Source of the DNA: a virus
Direction: 5' to 3' (one strand)
DNA: 26,230 nt
IMG/VR virus record: IMGVR_UViG_3300030098_001904
Coordinates: 1-26,230 of that record
Under the pieces are notes generated by a model. That model saw nothing but the letters and a program-made list of their open reading frames with translations, ran no database searches and was not told the DNA's origin. The position numbers were made by a program, and so were the translations under genes. How positions within the stretch are numbered: the stretch's first letter is position 1; each line of letters begins with the position of its first letter. Of this stretch, positions 8,302 to 15,611 are shown in pieces.

Positions 8302-8565
8302 TTACCTCGCATCTTTTATTGCTTGTAATTTAGTTTTCTCGCTACTGATAGTTTCTGCGTCTATCTCTCTATCTAATCTATCTTTGTAACTACCTGCTGC
8401 AACTTTAGCATTGTAGTCAGCTTCATGTGTTGATACTTTTTGTTCTAGCATAGTGGTTGCAATTTCTGTTCCAAACTTAGCTTCAGCGTGTTGTACCCAG
8501 CTTTCTGCATCTATAACTACATGTCGTAATACTTTAGTTTGTTTATCTGTTAACGTTATTGCCAT
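8302..8565 (-). CDS. Small helical conserved phage protein
   Basis: This 87-aa protein is almost wholly helical: TDKQTKVLRHVV, AESWVQHAEAKFGTEIATTMLEQKV, then a charged coiled-coil-like end DRLDREIDAETISSEKTKLQAIKDAR. It has no enzymatic motif. Genes of this size with a conserved Trp near residue 23 sit among fibre genes in marine phages and may help fibre trimerisation or attachment; this is inference. It is separated by four bases from the 187-aa fibre gene upstream. Confidence 0.6.
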   Translation of the reverse strand: MAITLTDKQTKVLRHVVIDAESWVQHAEAKFGTEIATTMLEQKVSTHEADYNAKVAAGSYKDRLDREIDAETISSEKTKLQAIKDAR

Positions 8566-8569
8566 AATT

Positions 8570-9133
8570 TTACCCTAATAAAAATCCTTGAAAGGTTGTA
8601 TTTGCTGCAGCTATATCAACCACATCTGTGGCATCAAATATTTGTAATGTTACTGTTGCTGTATCCGAAGCATCCATGTCTGCAACCGCAGTAACCTGTG
8701 CAGTACCATCTCCAGAACCAGATATATTTTCTGCTGGGTCAAACTCATATAAATATGAACGATTACTTGTCACAATAAGTAAGCGGCCTGTAGTCATACC
8801 TGTCGTATGATCATGGAATTTAACAATAGCATTTAAAAAATATGTGCCAGTTACAGGAGCAGTAAAAGTATTACTTGCAAAATCAGCATTTTTATCAAAA
8901 ATTTCTGTACCAAATACTACTGTAGCAGCTGTGCCTCCACCCGTAGCATTGTCTTGGTCTGAAGATGGTGTAACGCTAAACGCTGGTTGTGTTGCATTCA
9001 CCATAATGCCGTTTGAATCTTTTGTAACCACCGTTCCTGTTTCCGCTGGAACAGTTAAAGTATTAGTACCTGCAGCTGCTGGTACATCAACCGTTACTTG
9101 TCCTGAACTGCTGCCTTTAATTACTAATGGCAT
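8570..9133 (-). CDS. C1q-like fibre protein
   Basis: This 187-aa protein has an N-terminal beta segment (MPLVIKGSSSGQVTVDVPAA and GTNTLTVPAETGTVVTKD) used by phage fibres as a stacked beta shaft, then a C-terminal C1q-like jelly roll (about 47-187). Within that domain AFSVTP, VVFGTEIFDKNADF, FTAPVTGTYFLNAIVKF and TTFQGFLLG mark strands A, B, C-D and the final strand. The FTAPVTGTYFLNA segment is the C1q hallmark. C1q-like domains form trimers and often bind receptors. The start shares TAATG with a 12-codon frame and has GAGGAGG upstream. It is probably a receptor-binding or accessory fibre. Confidence 0.75.
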   Translation of the reverse strand: MPLVIKGSSSGQVTVDVPAAAGTNTLTVPAETGTVVTKDSNGIMVNATQPAFSVTPSSDQDNATGGGTAATVVFGTEIFDKNADFASNTFTAPVTGTYFLNAIVKFHDHTTGMTTGRLLIVTSNRSYLYEFDPAENISGSGDGTAQVTAVADMDASDTATVTLQIFDATDVVDIAAANTTFQGFLLG

Positions 9134-9171
9134 TAGTCTACCTCCTCTATAGTGTTACCGTCTATTGTCAT
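9133..9171 (-). CDS. Possible 12-residue ORF between two fibre genes
   Basis: Between the 172-aa and 187-aa genes a 12-codon frame (MTIDGNTIEEVD, TAA stop) fills the gap exactly. It starts in an ATGA overlap with the stop of the gene before and ends in a TAATG overlap with the gene after. The codons for its end also carry the GAGGAGG that serves the next gene. It may be a translated peptide, or a device that lets terminating ribosomes restart at the next gene. Chance is possible because it is so short. Confidence 0.25.
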   Translation of the reverse strand: MTIDGNTIEEVD

Positions 9172-9686
9172 GCTACAATCTCTTGTATAGTTATTGATGA
9201 TGCAAATACTCCACCTAATCTTCTTGAACTACTCACCCCATTAAAAGTTGTTGTTCCTGCTGAACTAAATCCTACACGCACTTTAAATGTTGTTGCACTA
9301 GTTGTACCAGCAGTCATAAAATGACTAAAGTAAATATGTTGCATATCATTTGCAGCATCATGGCTACCACCTGAACCAGCAGCTAAAGCATTTGCAGTTG
9401 AGTCTTGAAATAAACCAGCTACCATAATTCCAGATGATGCACCACTAGACCCATGCCAAACAACATCTATTTTTAATTTGTTAGATGCATTGGTTGGAGT
9501 GATTGCTAAAGTCATATATTCATCACCTTCTGTATTTTGTGGAATAGTATCATCTTGTGGCATAGTTGTAGTTCCTGTATCTACTGCTCCTGTTTGAGTA
9601 TTAACTGTTTGTATAATTGCACCTGAAAAATTAGGTGTTAATACATCTGTATTACTTGCTCTTGTGCCATGTAATGTTATAGCCAT
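9168..9686 (-). CDS. Tail fibre-associated beta protein
   Basis: This 172-aa beta-rich protein begins MAITLHGTRASNTDVLTPNFSG and has the DDTIPQNTEGDEYMTLAITP segment (about 45-64) that recurs in fibre-tip proteins of marine phages. Later strands (SNKLKIDVVWHG, GIMVAGLFQDSTANALAAGSG, TTFKVRVGF) and the end GGVFASSITIQEIVA complete a single jelly-roll-like domain. AAAGGAG precedes the ATG. Its stop overlaps a tiny frame as ATGA. It is likely a fibre or receptor-binding component; no receptor can be named. Confidence 0.7.
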   Translation of the reverse strand: MAITLHGTRASNTDVLTPNFSGAIIQTVNTQTGAVDTGTTTMPQDDTIPQNTEGDEYMTLAITPTNASNKLKIDVVWHGSSGASSGIMVAGLFQDSTANALAAGSGGSHDAANDMQHIYFSHFMTAGTTSATTFKVRVGFSSAGTTTFNGVSSSRRLGGVFASSITIQEIVA

Positions 9687-9689
9687 TGT

Positions 9690-10037
9690 TTACTCCTTTG
9701 GATACTTGTCTTTAATTGCTTTAATATCTGCTTTCCAAGCGTCAACGCCACTATGATAGATTTTATCTAATTGGTCTACAATACTTGGGTATTCCATTTT
9801 TCTTTTACCTTGTACTTCTTTCAAAGATTCTCTTGCATTTGCAGCAGTTTCAAAGCTATTTAATGTACTTTCACTTGGCTCTGCTATAGTTTTATCATTC
9901 CAAGCTTTAAGATAATCACCTTTGCCATCAGAATCATTTTGAATGACATAAAGAAAACGAAAATCATCAGATGATTCATCTATAGTTTTACCATTATCTT
10001 CCAAATATAAAATAATTTTTGTATATATATTTGCCAT
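9690..10037 (-). CDS. Small fibre-region protein, possible fibre assembly factor
   Basis: This 115-aa charged protein ends in KRKMEYPSIVDQLDKIYHSG and WKADIKAIKDKYPKE (about 78-115). The YPSIxDQLDxIYHxG pattern is common at the C-terminus of small proteins coded beside tail fibres, some of which are thought to help assemble them. The N-terminal half has strands (IYTKIILYLED) and acidic loops. GGAG precedes the ATG. It sits between the C1q fibre of 248 aa and the 172-aa fibre protein, which fits a chaperone role, but this is inferred. Confidence 0.65.
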   Translation of the reverse strand: MANIYTKIILYLEDNGKTIDESSDDFRFLYVIQNDSDGKGDYLKAWNDKTIAEPSESTLNSFETAANARESLKEVQGKRKMEYPSIVDQLDKIYHSGVDAWKADIKAIKDKYPKE

Positions 10038-10045
10038 AAAAACTC

Positions 10046-10792
10046 CTATCCTATTTTACACGCGGACATAAAAGTATTATAACCACCATAATTATCATGC
10101 CCAGCAAATTGGCAAGTGCTAGTTGAAACTACAGCACCGAACAACTCTATATAATCATCTCCGTCCAATTCAATAATTCTTGTTTGTGATGAATCAGCAG
10201 ACAATGCTCCTCCTGAACTACCATCAACTCTAGTATCAAAATTTAAAGCTGCCCATTCTAAACCAGTACCACCACCATTTTTTTTAATTATATTTAATAC
10301 AAAATGTGCATCCGCAGCATTACATTGTACTTTTGATGACACTAAGTAAAAACCTGCAACTCCTGGTGTAAATCTATAATTAGTTGAATTATCAAACTTA
10401 TCATCTGAATCAAATTTCTCTAGATTAAGAGCAACTTTTGTGTGGCCAGTTCCACTTGTAACATTTGTATGTGCTTGTAGATAAGCATGAAAATATGGTC
10501 GACAATGGTTTAACTGTGTTGAACCAGATAAAGTTTGAAATTGATTAGCGATAAATTTAAAATCATCAGCACCAGCAATCTTAATATCTACTTGGTCGTC
10601 TGTGTCAGCAGTAATTGTCGTGTCACCGTCTGCATCTAATATAAATTCATTACCATGAATATCAACATTATCTCCTATAGTGACTCTAGTTGTGCCGTTA
10701 TCTTGTATATCAACTACGCCACTTGTATCTGATTCTAATTTTAGTCCATTACTTGTATCTGCATTAATTTTACATGTCATAGTATCACCCAT
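10046..10792 (-). CDS. C1q-like fibre tip protein
   Basis: This 248-aa protein has two parts. Residues 1-85 are beta-shaft repeats (for example DADGDTTITADTDDQVDIKI at about 53-72) very like the C-terminal shaft of the upstream 586-aa fibre. Residues about 95-248 form a C1q-like domain: YFHAYLQAHTNV, YRFTPGVAGFYLVSSKVQC, AHFVLNIIKKNGG, DYIELFGAVV and NTFMSACKIG are its strands. The start is 16 bases inside the 586-aa gene, so both are probably made together. A second in-frame ATG four codons later could also be used. Such a module pair suggests a fibre divided between two chains, the second carrying the receptor-binding head. Confidence 0.75.
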   Translation of the reverse strand: MGDTMTCKINADTSNGLKLESDTSGVVDIQDNGTTRVTIGDNVDIHGNEFILDADGDTTITADTDDQVDIKIAGADDFKFIANQFQTLSGSTQLNHCRPYFHAYLQAHTNVTSGTGHTKVALNLEKFDSDDKFDNSTNYRFTPGVAGFYLVSSKVQCNAADAHFVLNIIKKNGGGTGLEWAALNFDTRVDGSSGGALSADSSQTRIIELDGDDYIELFGAVVSTSTCQFAGHDNYGGYNTFMSACKIG

Positions 10793-12537
10793 CTTTGTCC
10801 ACTAGGGACGGTTACTGTTACTCCACTTGCTATTGTTATTGGTCCTACACTCATGGCATTTTTGCCAGACGTTATTGTATAATTAGCCGCAATATCATCA
10901 GCATTTTCATAAATCGCACCACCACTAAAAGCAGTTGGATTCATTTCCATCACATCGGAACCAGCAATTCTAAAGTCTATTTGATCGTCAGTATCCGCAG
11001 TGATTGAAGTGTCGGCATCAGCATCCAGTATAAGCTCTTTACCGTTTAAATCCATACCATTATTTGGTAATAGTTTACCCGCATCTGACCCATCAATAGT
11101 TAAAAATGTGGTGTCTGAACTTCCATCTGTGCCTTTAAAAATTATATCAGTATCATTACCTTGAGCATCAATCGTAATATTACCAGCCGATGTTGCCAAA
11201 GTTGAAGCCGCATCACCAACGCCAATATCATCTAGTGCTGTAGCGGGTGTTGCTGCAAAAGATAATGTACCGCTACCATCGGTTTTTAAAACATGATTAG
11301 CTGAACCATCTGCGGTCGGCATATTAAACGCAGTACCACCAGAGGTCATAATTATTTTACTACCATCTGACGCTATGCTTTCATTGGCATCATGTAATTG
11401 TAATGTTGGTGTGCCACCACTGTCCTCTAACAAAAGACCCGTATCATGCACATGAGTTAAAGTAATTTCATCATTTGCACCAAAAGACAAAATAGCACCA
11501 TCGTGTTGCAATTCTAAATCTTGAGTTAAGGTCACATCTCCATCAGATCCTATTGCTATAGCATCTGTATCTGAGGCAGATCCTATTTGTCCACCATCTG
11601 CTATAGTAATACCACCTGAGTGTACGTCTCTTTGGCTAAAAGTCACCACCCCGTCTGAGGCTATCGCTATTGAGTCTGTGTCACTGGTGTGGCCTATATT
11701 TGTGCCATTAATAATTATATTATCAACAGTTAATGTCGTTAGTGTGCCAAGTGATGTAATGTTGGTTTGTGCCGCTGTTGTTAAAGTTACATCTGCAATA
11801 TACGTTTTTATTCTAGACACTTCGCATTTTTTCTCTGTACCACCAGCACCATCATCTACAATAATTAAATCAGCATCAGCTAGGGCAGCACCTATATCTG
11901 ATGCACCATCTATATCTAATGCTCCTATGTCTACTTTATTGGCTGTCGAGATAGTGGCTAATTTAGTGTCAGCAATTGCAGCATCTGACGCTACACTTGC
12001 ATTAACAACAGCATTGGCAGCTAACTGGTCTGCACCAACAGCATCGTCCGCTATCATGGATTGTTCTACTGCATCACTTTGTATTGTCATTGCCCCGCTA
12101 GAAGCTAAACCAATATCTCCGCTTACCGCTACCTCTTCGTAACTTGTGCCATCGCCTACCAATATTTTACCTGATGTCACATCTGGCATAATTAGTTTTG
12201 CTGGTAAAGTTAGATTGTTACTTGCATCTAAAACCATGGCTTTACTGGCAGGCATAGTGCAAAAAACAAACTTAGCTCCAGCAGAAAAATTAACAGCACT
12301 ATCGCTGTTAGAACTTGAAATAATTGTGGTACGAGCTAAAGTTGAACTGTCAGATGATAATGTACCCAAACCAACTTCAAATTCAGCATTGAGTTGAATA
12401 CAATAATAGGTGGTATTATTATTACCTATACCCGCTGCAAAAGTTTCAAAACCTTGCACTGCACCAGCTAATGTAACTGTGCCCGTGCCTGTGGTCGTGG
12501 TGGTTTCTTTTACACGGTCATTGAGGACTAACGCCAT
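10777..12537 (-). CDS. Long tail fibre shaft protein
   Basis: This 586-aa protein begins with MALVLNDRVKETTTTTGTGTVTLAG and a compact beta domain (about 1-110), as in fibres whose N-terminus attaches to the tail. Residues 115-330 are short beta repeats with Ala/Asp-rich turns (ADADLIIVDDGAGGTEKK and similar). Two tandem units with SDTD(S/A)IAI(A/G)SDG(V/D)VT lie near 290-345, and more repeats lead to DADADTSITADTDDQIDFRI (about 515-534). The end VTVPSGQRWVIL looks like a short terminal strand. GAGG precedes the ATG. No enzyme domain or clear self-cleaving chaperone is visible. It probably forms a trimeric fibre shaft together with the following C1q protein. Confidence 0.75.
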   Translation of the reverse strand: MALVLNDRVKETTTTTGTGTVTLAGAVQGFETFAAGIGNNNTTYYCIQLNAEFEVGLGTLSSDSSTLARTTIISSSNSDSAVNFSAGAKFVFCTMPASKAMVLDASNNLTLPAKLIMPDVTSGKILVGDGTSYEEVAVSGDIGLASSGAMTIQSDAVEQSMIADDAVGADQLAANAVVNASVASDAAIADTKLATISTANKVDIGALDIDGASDIGAALADADLIIVDDGAGGTEKKCEVSRIKTYIADVTLTTAAQTNITSLGTLTTLTVDNIIINGTNIGHTSDTDSIAIASDGVVTFSQRDVHSGGITIADGGQIGSASDTDAIAIGSDGDVTLTQDLELQHDGAILSFGANDEITLTHVHDTGLLLEDSGGTPTLQLHDANESIASDGSKIIMTSGGTAFNMPTADGSANHVLKTDGSGTLSFAATPATALDDIGVGDAASTLATSAGNITIDAQGNDTDIIFKGTDGSSDTTFLTIDGSDAGKLLPNNGMDLNGKELILDADADTSITADTDDQIDFRIAGSDVMEMNPTAFSGGAIYENADDIAANYTITSGKNAMSVGPITIASGVTVTVPSGQRWVIL

Positions 12538-12546
12538 GTTACACCT

Positions 12547-12984
12547 CTATGCAATTCGTATGATTGCTGCAGAGGAAGAGAAAGCTGGAAACTGTATGGT
12601 AAAAGTTCCAGATGTAGCTGTTTTATCCGCTCCAAAATTTAACACGCACACTGCGGGATCGCCAGAAGCTGTGTCGTTATAAATTAACGCACCTCTTGCT
12701 GTTAAAGTCACACCAGTAAATGAAAGATCTGCAAAATCAACCAATGCTGTGTCAGAGGATAAAGATGTGCCTGCATTTGTTAGAGCACTTCCTCCAGAGG
12801 CGTATTGGCCTGTAGCCGATACTTGATTATCTGTTGTAAATGATGTGGTTGATTTACCTAAAGTAGCACTGCTAGTGTACAGTGCTAATTTAAAACTGTT
12901 ACCGCCACTTGACTTAAAATTATGTGTGCCTTCAAGCAACTCTTTTTTAAATGAATTACATATCGCATTAGTCGTTATTGCCAT
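12547..12984 (-). CDS. Conserved tail/fibre-associated structural protein
   Basis: This 145-aa protein begins MAITTNAICNSFKKELLEGTHNF, a short helix, then turns to beta strands: FKLALYTSSATLGKSTTSF (about 31-49), GQYASGGSAL, DFADLSFTGVTLTARGALIYN (about 83-103) and VCVLNFGADKTATSGTFTIQFP, ending IIRIA. This arrangement is common in marine phage proteins placed just before the main fibre and probably forms one beta-sandwich virion domain. Its start shares TAATG with the adaptor gene's stop. Exact location in the virion is unknown. Confidence 0.7.
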   Translation of the reverse strand: MAITTNAICNSFKKELLEGTHNFKSSGGNSFKLALYTSSATLGKSTTSFTTDNQVSATGQYASGGSALTNAGTSLSSDTALVDFADLSFTGVTLTARGALIYNDTASGDPAVCVLNFGADKTATSGTFTIQFPAFSSSAAIIRIA

Positions 12985-13652
12985 TACCCTACTCCTTTTA
13001 TATTTGGTGAAACTGATGGAACAGGTATTCTAGGCACTCCATCCTCATATTGTCCACGTTTTCTACTTCCCATCTGCTGTGTTGCAAACTGTTGTATTTC
13101 TTCATTATACTTCTGTTTGTATAATGTGTACATATCGGTTGGCCCCTTCAAATACGAAAAACACTCAGTAAGAACACCATGCAATAACAGAGATTCTTGG
13201 TTGGTTGATAAGAATGTAGTCGTTGAACTATTAAAGTGAGGCGGGTCAATAATATAATTCAGCTGTATTGTGAAAGTGGTCGATGGAACAGGTGCTATAA
13301 CTATGGTTGCGTCATCCCAATTAGCGTAATACTTAGGTGTGCCTGTAGCATCACCAGGATTAAACTCAGATATAAAACTGGTATCTCTTTTTTCCAAAAA
13401 AATCCTTGTACTACTACTGGTTATTTGCACAGACCTTAAATAAATTAAATCATCTGGCATACTTACGAATCGTTGAGAGGCAACAGTCGTAGATGTTTTA
13501 TAAGCTCGTAAATCATCGTAATCAACTTTACCAGCAATATCTAATTCAATGTTACGAATAAATTGATCTATCAAAGTATCTGATAAAACATTGGAATCTA
13601 CCTCAGTGTAGTTTCTAACTTGCGTCAAAAAATTAGCGTGTGTAATACTCAT
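12984..13652 (-). CDS. Head-tail adaptor-like protein
   Basis: This 222-aa protein has an N-terminal helical part with MSITHANFLTQVRNYTEVDSN and LIDQFIRNIELDIAGKVDYDDLR (to about 65), then a beta region with FVSMPDDLIYLRSVQI (about 62-77), ATIVIAPVPSTTFTIQLNYIIDP, and a closing helical tail ESLLLHGVLTECFSYLKGP and YTLYKQKYNEEIQQF. A helix-sheet-helix layout with a central IQLNYxxxPP motif is typical of podovirus adaptor or gatekeeper proteins that sit between portal and nozzle. The upstream 229-aa gene looks like a second such protein. It overlaps its upstream neighbour as ATGA. Confidence 0.7.
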   Translation of the reverse strand: MSITHANFLTQVRNYTEVDSNVLSDTLIDQFIRNIELDIAGKVDYDDLRAYKTSTTVASQRFVSMPDDLIYLRSVQITSSSTRIFLEKRDTSFISEFNPGDATGTPKYYANWDDATIVIAPVPSTTFTIQLNYIIDPPHFNSSTTTFLSTNQESLLLHGVLTECFSYLKGPTDMYTLYKQKYNEEIQQFATQQMGSRKRGQYEDGVPRIPVPSVSPNIKGVG

Positions 13653-13996
13653 GATGTACTAATTGTTACTTCTCCTATACTTGATGTCATTTCAAAAGAC
13701 TCCAGTTCTGTTCCAATAATATTGTCACTAGCTGAAGGCAACATGCTATTATTATTAAACCCATTGTTGACGTAAATAATAAATTTATCTACATCCTCTT
13801 TTTCTTGCACTCTTGGGTTTTGTAACGCTATTGCATCAGATTTATGACTTCTTCTACGAATTTGAGGATGTTTTGGATCATATTCACTTTTATGAACTAA
13901 AGAGCCGTTCCATTCTTTGACCATTTCAAGATAAGGAAATTCTAGACCTGATCTGTCAGATATTGCTTTTGCGTATTTTCCTCTTGCTTTCGCCAT
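13649..13996 (-). CDS. Conserved phage protein with WNG...SEYxPKHPQ motif
   Basis: This 115-aa protein has a strongly patterned N-terminal 45 residues: KYAKAISDRSGLEFPYLEMV, then KEWNGSLVHKSEYDPKHPQIR. The spacing of SDRSG and HKSEY resembles a zinc-ribbon layout with Ser, His and Glu where cysteines would be, so metal binding is unlikely (inference). The C-terminal half is variable and beta-like. It sits between the two adaptor-type genes, which suggests a connector component. Its stop overlaps the next start by four bases (ATGA). Confidence 0.7.
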   Translation of the reverse strand: MAKARGKYAKAISDRSGLEFPYLEMVKEWNGSLVHKSEYDPKHPQIRRRSHKSDAIALQNPRVQEKEDVDKFIIYVNNGFNNNSMLPSASDNIIGTELESFEMTSSIGEVTISTS

Positions 13997-13998
13997 AT

Positions 13999-14688
13999 TT
14001 AACTCCCTGATGGATAATAGCTTTGCGGTGTTATATACACCGAAGTTCTTTGTCCATCCTCAGTCAATGCTCTTTGTAACTCATCTTCGTAAATCATTTT
14101 ATTTTGTTGAACTAACTGAGGGTTTATCTTCATTGCAAGGTAATAGGATAATCCTGCTACCATACAAGGGATAAACCGAAACGCAACGTCAGCTTGATTT
14201 GTGTAAGCTCCTGCGTCTTCAATTCTTTTAACACAATAAAATTTTAAATGTGTGAAGGTACTTGCATCAGGTGTTTGATATAAAGTTATTGTCGGTGTGG
14301 TTTGGCGATCCACATAATACTCTGATGGCTGACCTGTTGCACCTTTATTTGGTTTACTGGCGTAATCACTTCTAGATATTTTTGTAAGTGATACATCATT
14401 GGTTGATGCCGTTGTGCCACTTGAAGTGCTTATATATGCCTCTAACACATCGCTGGTTGATGATGGAGCGTCATATGTAGCTGTGCCTGATGTTAGTGCT
14501 TGAGTATTTAATGCAACTTTCCATAAATGTATCCCACGATTAGACCACTCAGAAAACAAAATATTAAGACTTCTACGAGCTGACCTTAGGTCATTACCGC
14601 TATTTGTTCTAATAGCACAACGCTCATACGCTTCTTGAATGATGTCGTCAATATCTAAATCAAATGCTGTTGTGCCTGAAGTCGCCAT
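13999..14688 (-). CDS. Head-tail connector / DNA-stabilisation protein (P22 gp4-like role)
   Basis: This 229-aa protein has an N-terminal helix DLDIDDIIQEAYERCAIR (about 10-27), then DLRSARRSLNILFSEWSNRGIHLWKV (about 33-58), a pattern common to podovirus connector proteins that bind the portal ring. A beta region (ATYDAPSSTSDVLEAYIST, PTITLYQTPD, LKFYCVKRIEDAGAYTNQADVAFRFIPCMV) follows, then a helical tail AGLSYYLAMKINPQ to about 215. The beta-strand LYQTPD motif is characteristic of this family. It is preceded by the 58-aa basic gene. P22 gp4 analogy is based on size, layout and order. Confidence 0.7.
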   Translation of the reverse strand: MATSGTTAFDLDIDDIIQEAYERCAIRTNSGNDLRSARRSLNILFSEWSNRGIHLWKVALNTQALTSGTATYDAPSSTSDVLEAYISTSSGTTASTNDVSLTKISRSDYASKPNKGATGQPSEYYVDRQTTPTITLYQTPDASTFTHLKFYCVKRIEDAGAYTNQADVAFRFIPCMVAGLSYYLAMKINPQLVQQNKMIYEDELQRALTEDGQRTSVYITPQSYYPSGS

Positions 14689-14696
14689 TTAGTCTC

Positions 14697-14873
14697 CTAA
14701 AATACACCTTTAAACCTAGTTTTTTTAACTTGGGCACCTGTTCCTCTAACTAGAGTTCCATTATTTGCACCAATAACTTTTTTAAGAGTTTTGGCTTGTT
14801 TTGCATGTAAGCCTACAGCTTTATTTAAACCTTTTATAACTTTTTTTACCTTCTTTTTGTCACCTTTTTTCAT
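14697..14873 (-). CDS. Small basic protein with C-terminal RGTGA motif
   Basis: A 58-aa frame with strong lysine content, MKKGDKKKVKKVIKGLNKAV, continuing KQAKTLKKVIGANNGTLVRG and ending GTGAQVKKTRFKGVF. It follows the 149-aa basic gene by nine bases and lies just before the connector gene. Its last 20 residues resemble those of the 149-aa protein (GTMVQARGCGMARKKKTKMF), so the two share a C-terminal tag. The net charge is strongly positive, which fits binding to DNA or to an acidic capsid surface. Function unknown; the pattern of small basic genes around it supports its being real. Confidence 0.65.
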   Translation of the reverse strand: MKKGDKKKVKKVIKGLNKAVGLHAKQAKTLKKVIGANNGTLVRGTGAQVKKTRFKGVF

Positions 14874-14882
14874 AAAAATCTC

Positions 14883-15332
14883 CTAAAACATTTTTGTTTT
14901 CTTCTTCCTAGCCATACCACAACCTCTTGCTTGTACCATAGTGCCTTTATTAGCTTTTAGCACACCACGGCCTATTAAGATATCTTTGAAAGTTACTTTG
15001 CCGTCTTTGTTTAGATCTGGGAACTTTTTCTTTTTCTTTTTCTTTTTTTTATCTTTATTTTTAACAACATCTTTAGAACCGTCCTTCAAACCTTTTGCTT
15101 TTAATTTTTCTAAACCTTCTTGTAAACCACCTTTATTTTTTTGTGTAAAATCTGGTTTTTTCTTTTTGCTTAATGATCGAATTGCAGCTTCAATATCACT
15201 TACAGAAAATCTACCACCTTCTTCTCGTTGTTTTGCAAGTTCTTTAGCTCTTTTTATTAAAATAGGATTTGCTGATGCTTCACCAACATTTTTCATTGCT
15301 TTTTCAATGTCAATTTTTGAAAATTTACTCAT
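14883..15332 (-). CDS. Basic protein with EF-hand/dockerin-like loop
   Basis: This 149-aa protein has a helical N-terminal half (IDIEKAMKNVGEAS, SVSDIEAAIRSLSKKK), a run of nine lysines (95-103), and DLNKDGKVTFKD (106-117), which fits the calcium loop pattern D-x-N-x-D-G-x-V-x-x-x-D of dockerin-type EF hands. The end carries GTMVQARGCGMARKKKTKMF, a C-terminal tag type seen in other small basic phage proteins, including the next gene. A single EF loop would need a partner to fold stably. The strong positive charge suggests DNA or capsid binding. Role not known. Confidence 0.65.
   Translation of the reverse strand: MSKFSKIDIEKAMKNVGEASANPILIKRAKELAKQREEGGRFSVSDIEAAIRSLSKKKKPDFTQKNKGGLQEGLEKLKAKGLKDGSKDVVKNKDKKKKKKKKKFPDLNKDGKVTFKDILIGRGVLKANKGTMVQARGCGMARKKKTKMF
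15025..15050 (-). repeat. A-rich lysine codon run
   Basis: On the coding strand a string of AAA and AAG codons gives nine consecutive lysines in the 149-aa protein. It includes a run of eight A at 15050-15043. Long A runs can cause RNA polymerase or ribosome slippage, so minor frameshifted products are possible. Confidence 0.6.
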
Positions 15333-15341
15333 AATATTCTC

Positions 15342-15611
15342 CTAAATATCTATCAATCCACCATAATATTTTTTATCTATAGTTTTTACATTAGTAGGCT
15401 TTGGTCCTACATTACCCGCCTTCCTTTTTCTGGTTACAGCAGAACGAATTTGACTTTTACTCATTCTGGCAGCTTTAGCAGCTGGAACACATTTAGGGTA
15501 TTTACGTTTTGAGCCTTTTGCACTTTTACGCCCACACTTCTTATATCCACCCCCTTTTTTAGGAGCACCAATATCAACCCAATTTTCAGAAAACCATTTC
15601 TTTAAACTCAC
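15342..15611 (-). CDS. Small basic Cys-containing protein (DUF5872-like)
   Basis: This 89-aa basic protein has the N-terminal WVDIGAPKKGGGYKKCGR (11-28), then SAKGSKRKYPKCVPAAKAAR, MSKSQIRSAVTRKRKAGNVGPKP (about 50-72). The layout (Trp-Val-Asp-Ile, Cys-Gly-Arg, Tyr-Pro-Lys-Cys-Val-Pro) matches a small phage family I recall as DUF5872; the family label is from memory. The two cysteines could bind a metal or cross-link. It overlaps the next upstream gene (97 aa) by one base. A DNA-binding or capsid-internal role is inferred from charge. Confidence 0.75.
   Translation of the reverse strand: MSLKKWFSENWVDIGAPKKGGGYKKCGRKSAKGSKRKYPKCVPAAKAARMSKSQIRSAVTRKRKAGNVGPKPTNVKTIDKKYYGGLIDI

Noticed and set aside
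11678-12142. Plus-strand 154-aa open frame opposite the long fibre gene
   Set aside because: Low-complexity Ser/Ala/Ile product typical of a reverse reading of Asp/Ala-rich repeats; no start signals.
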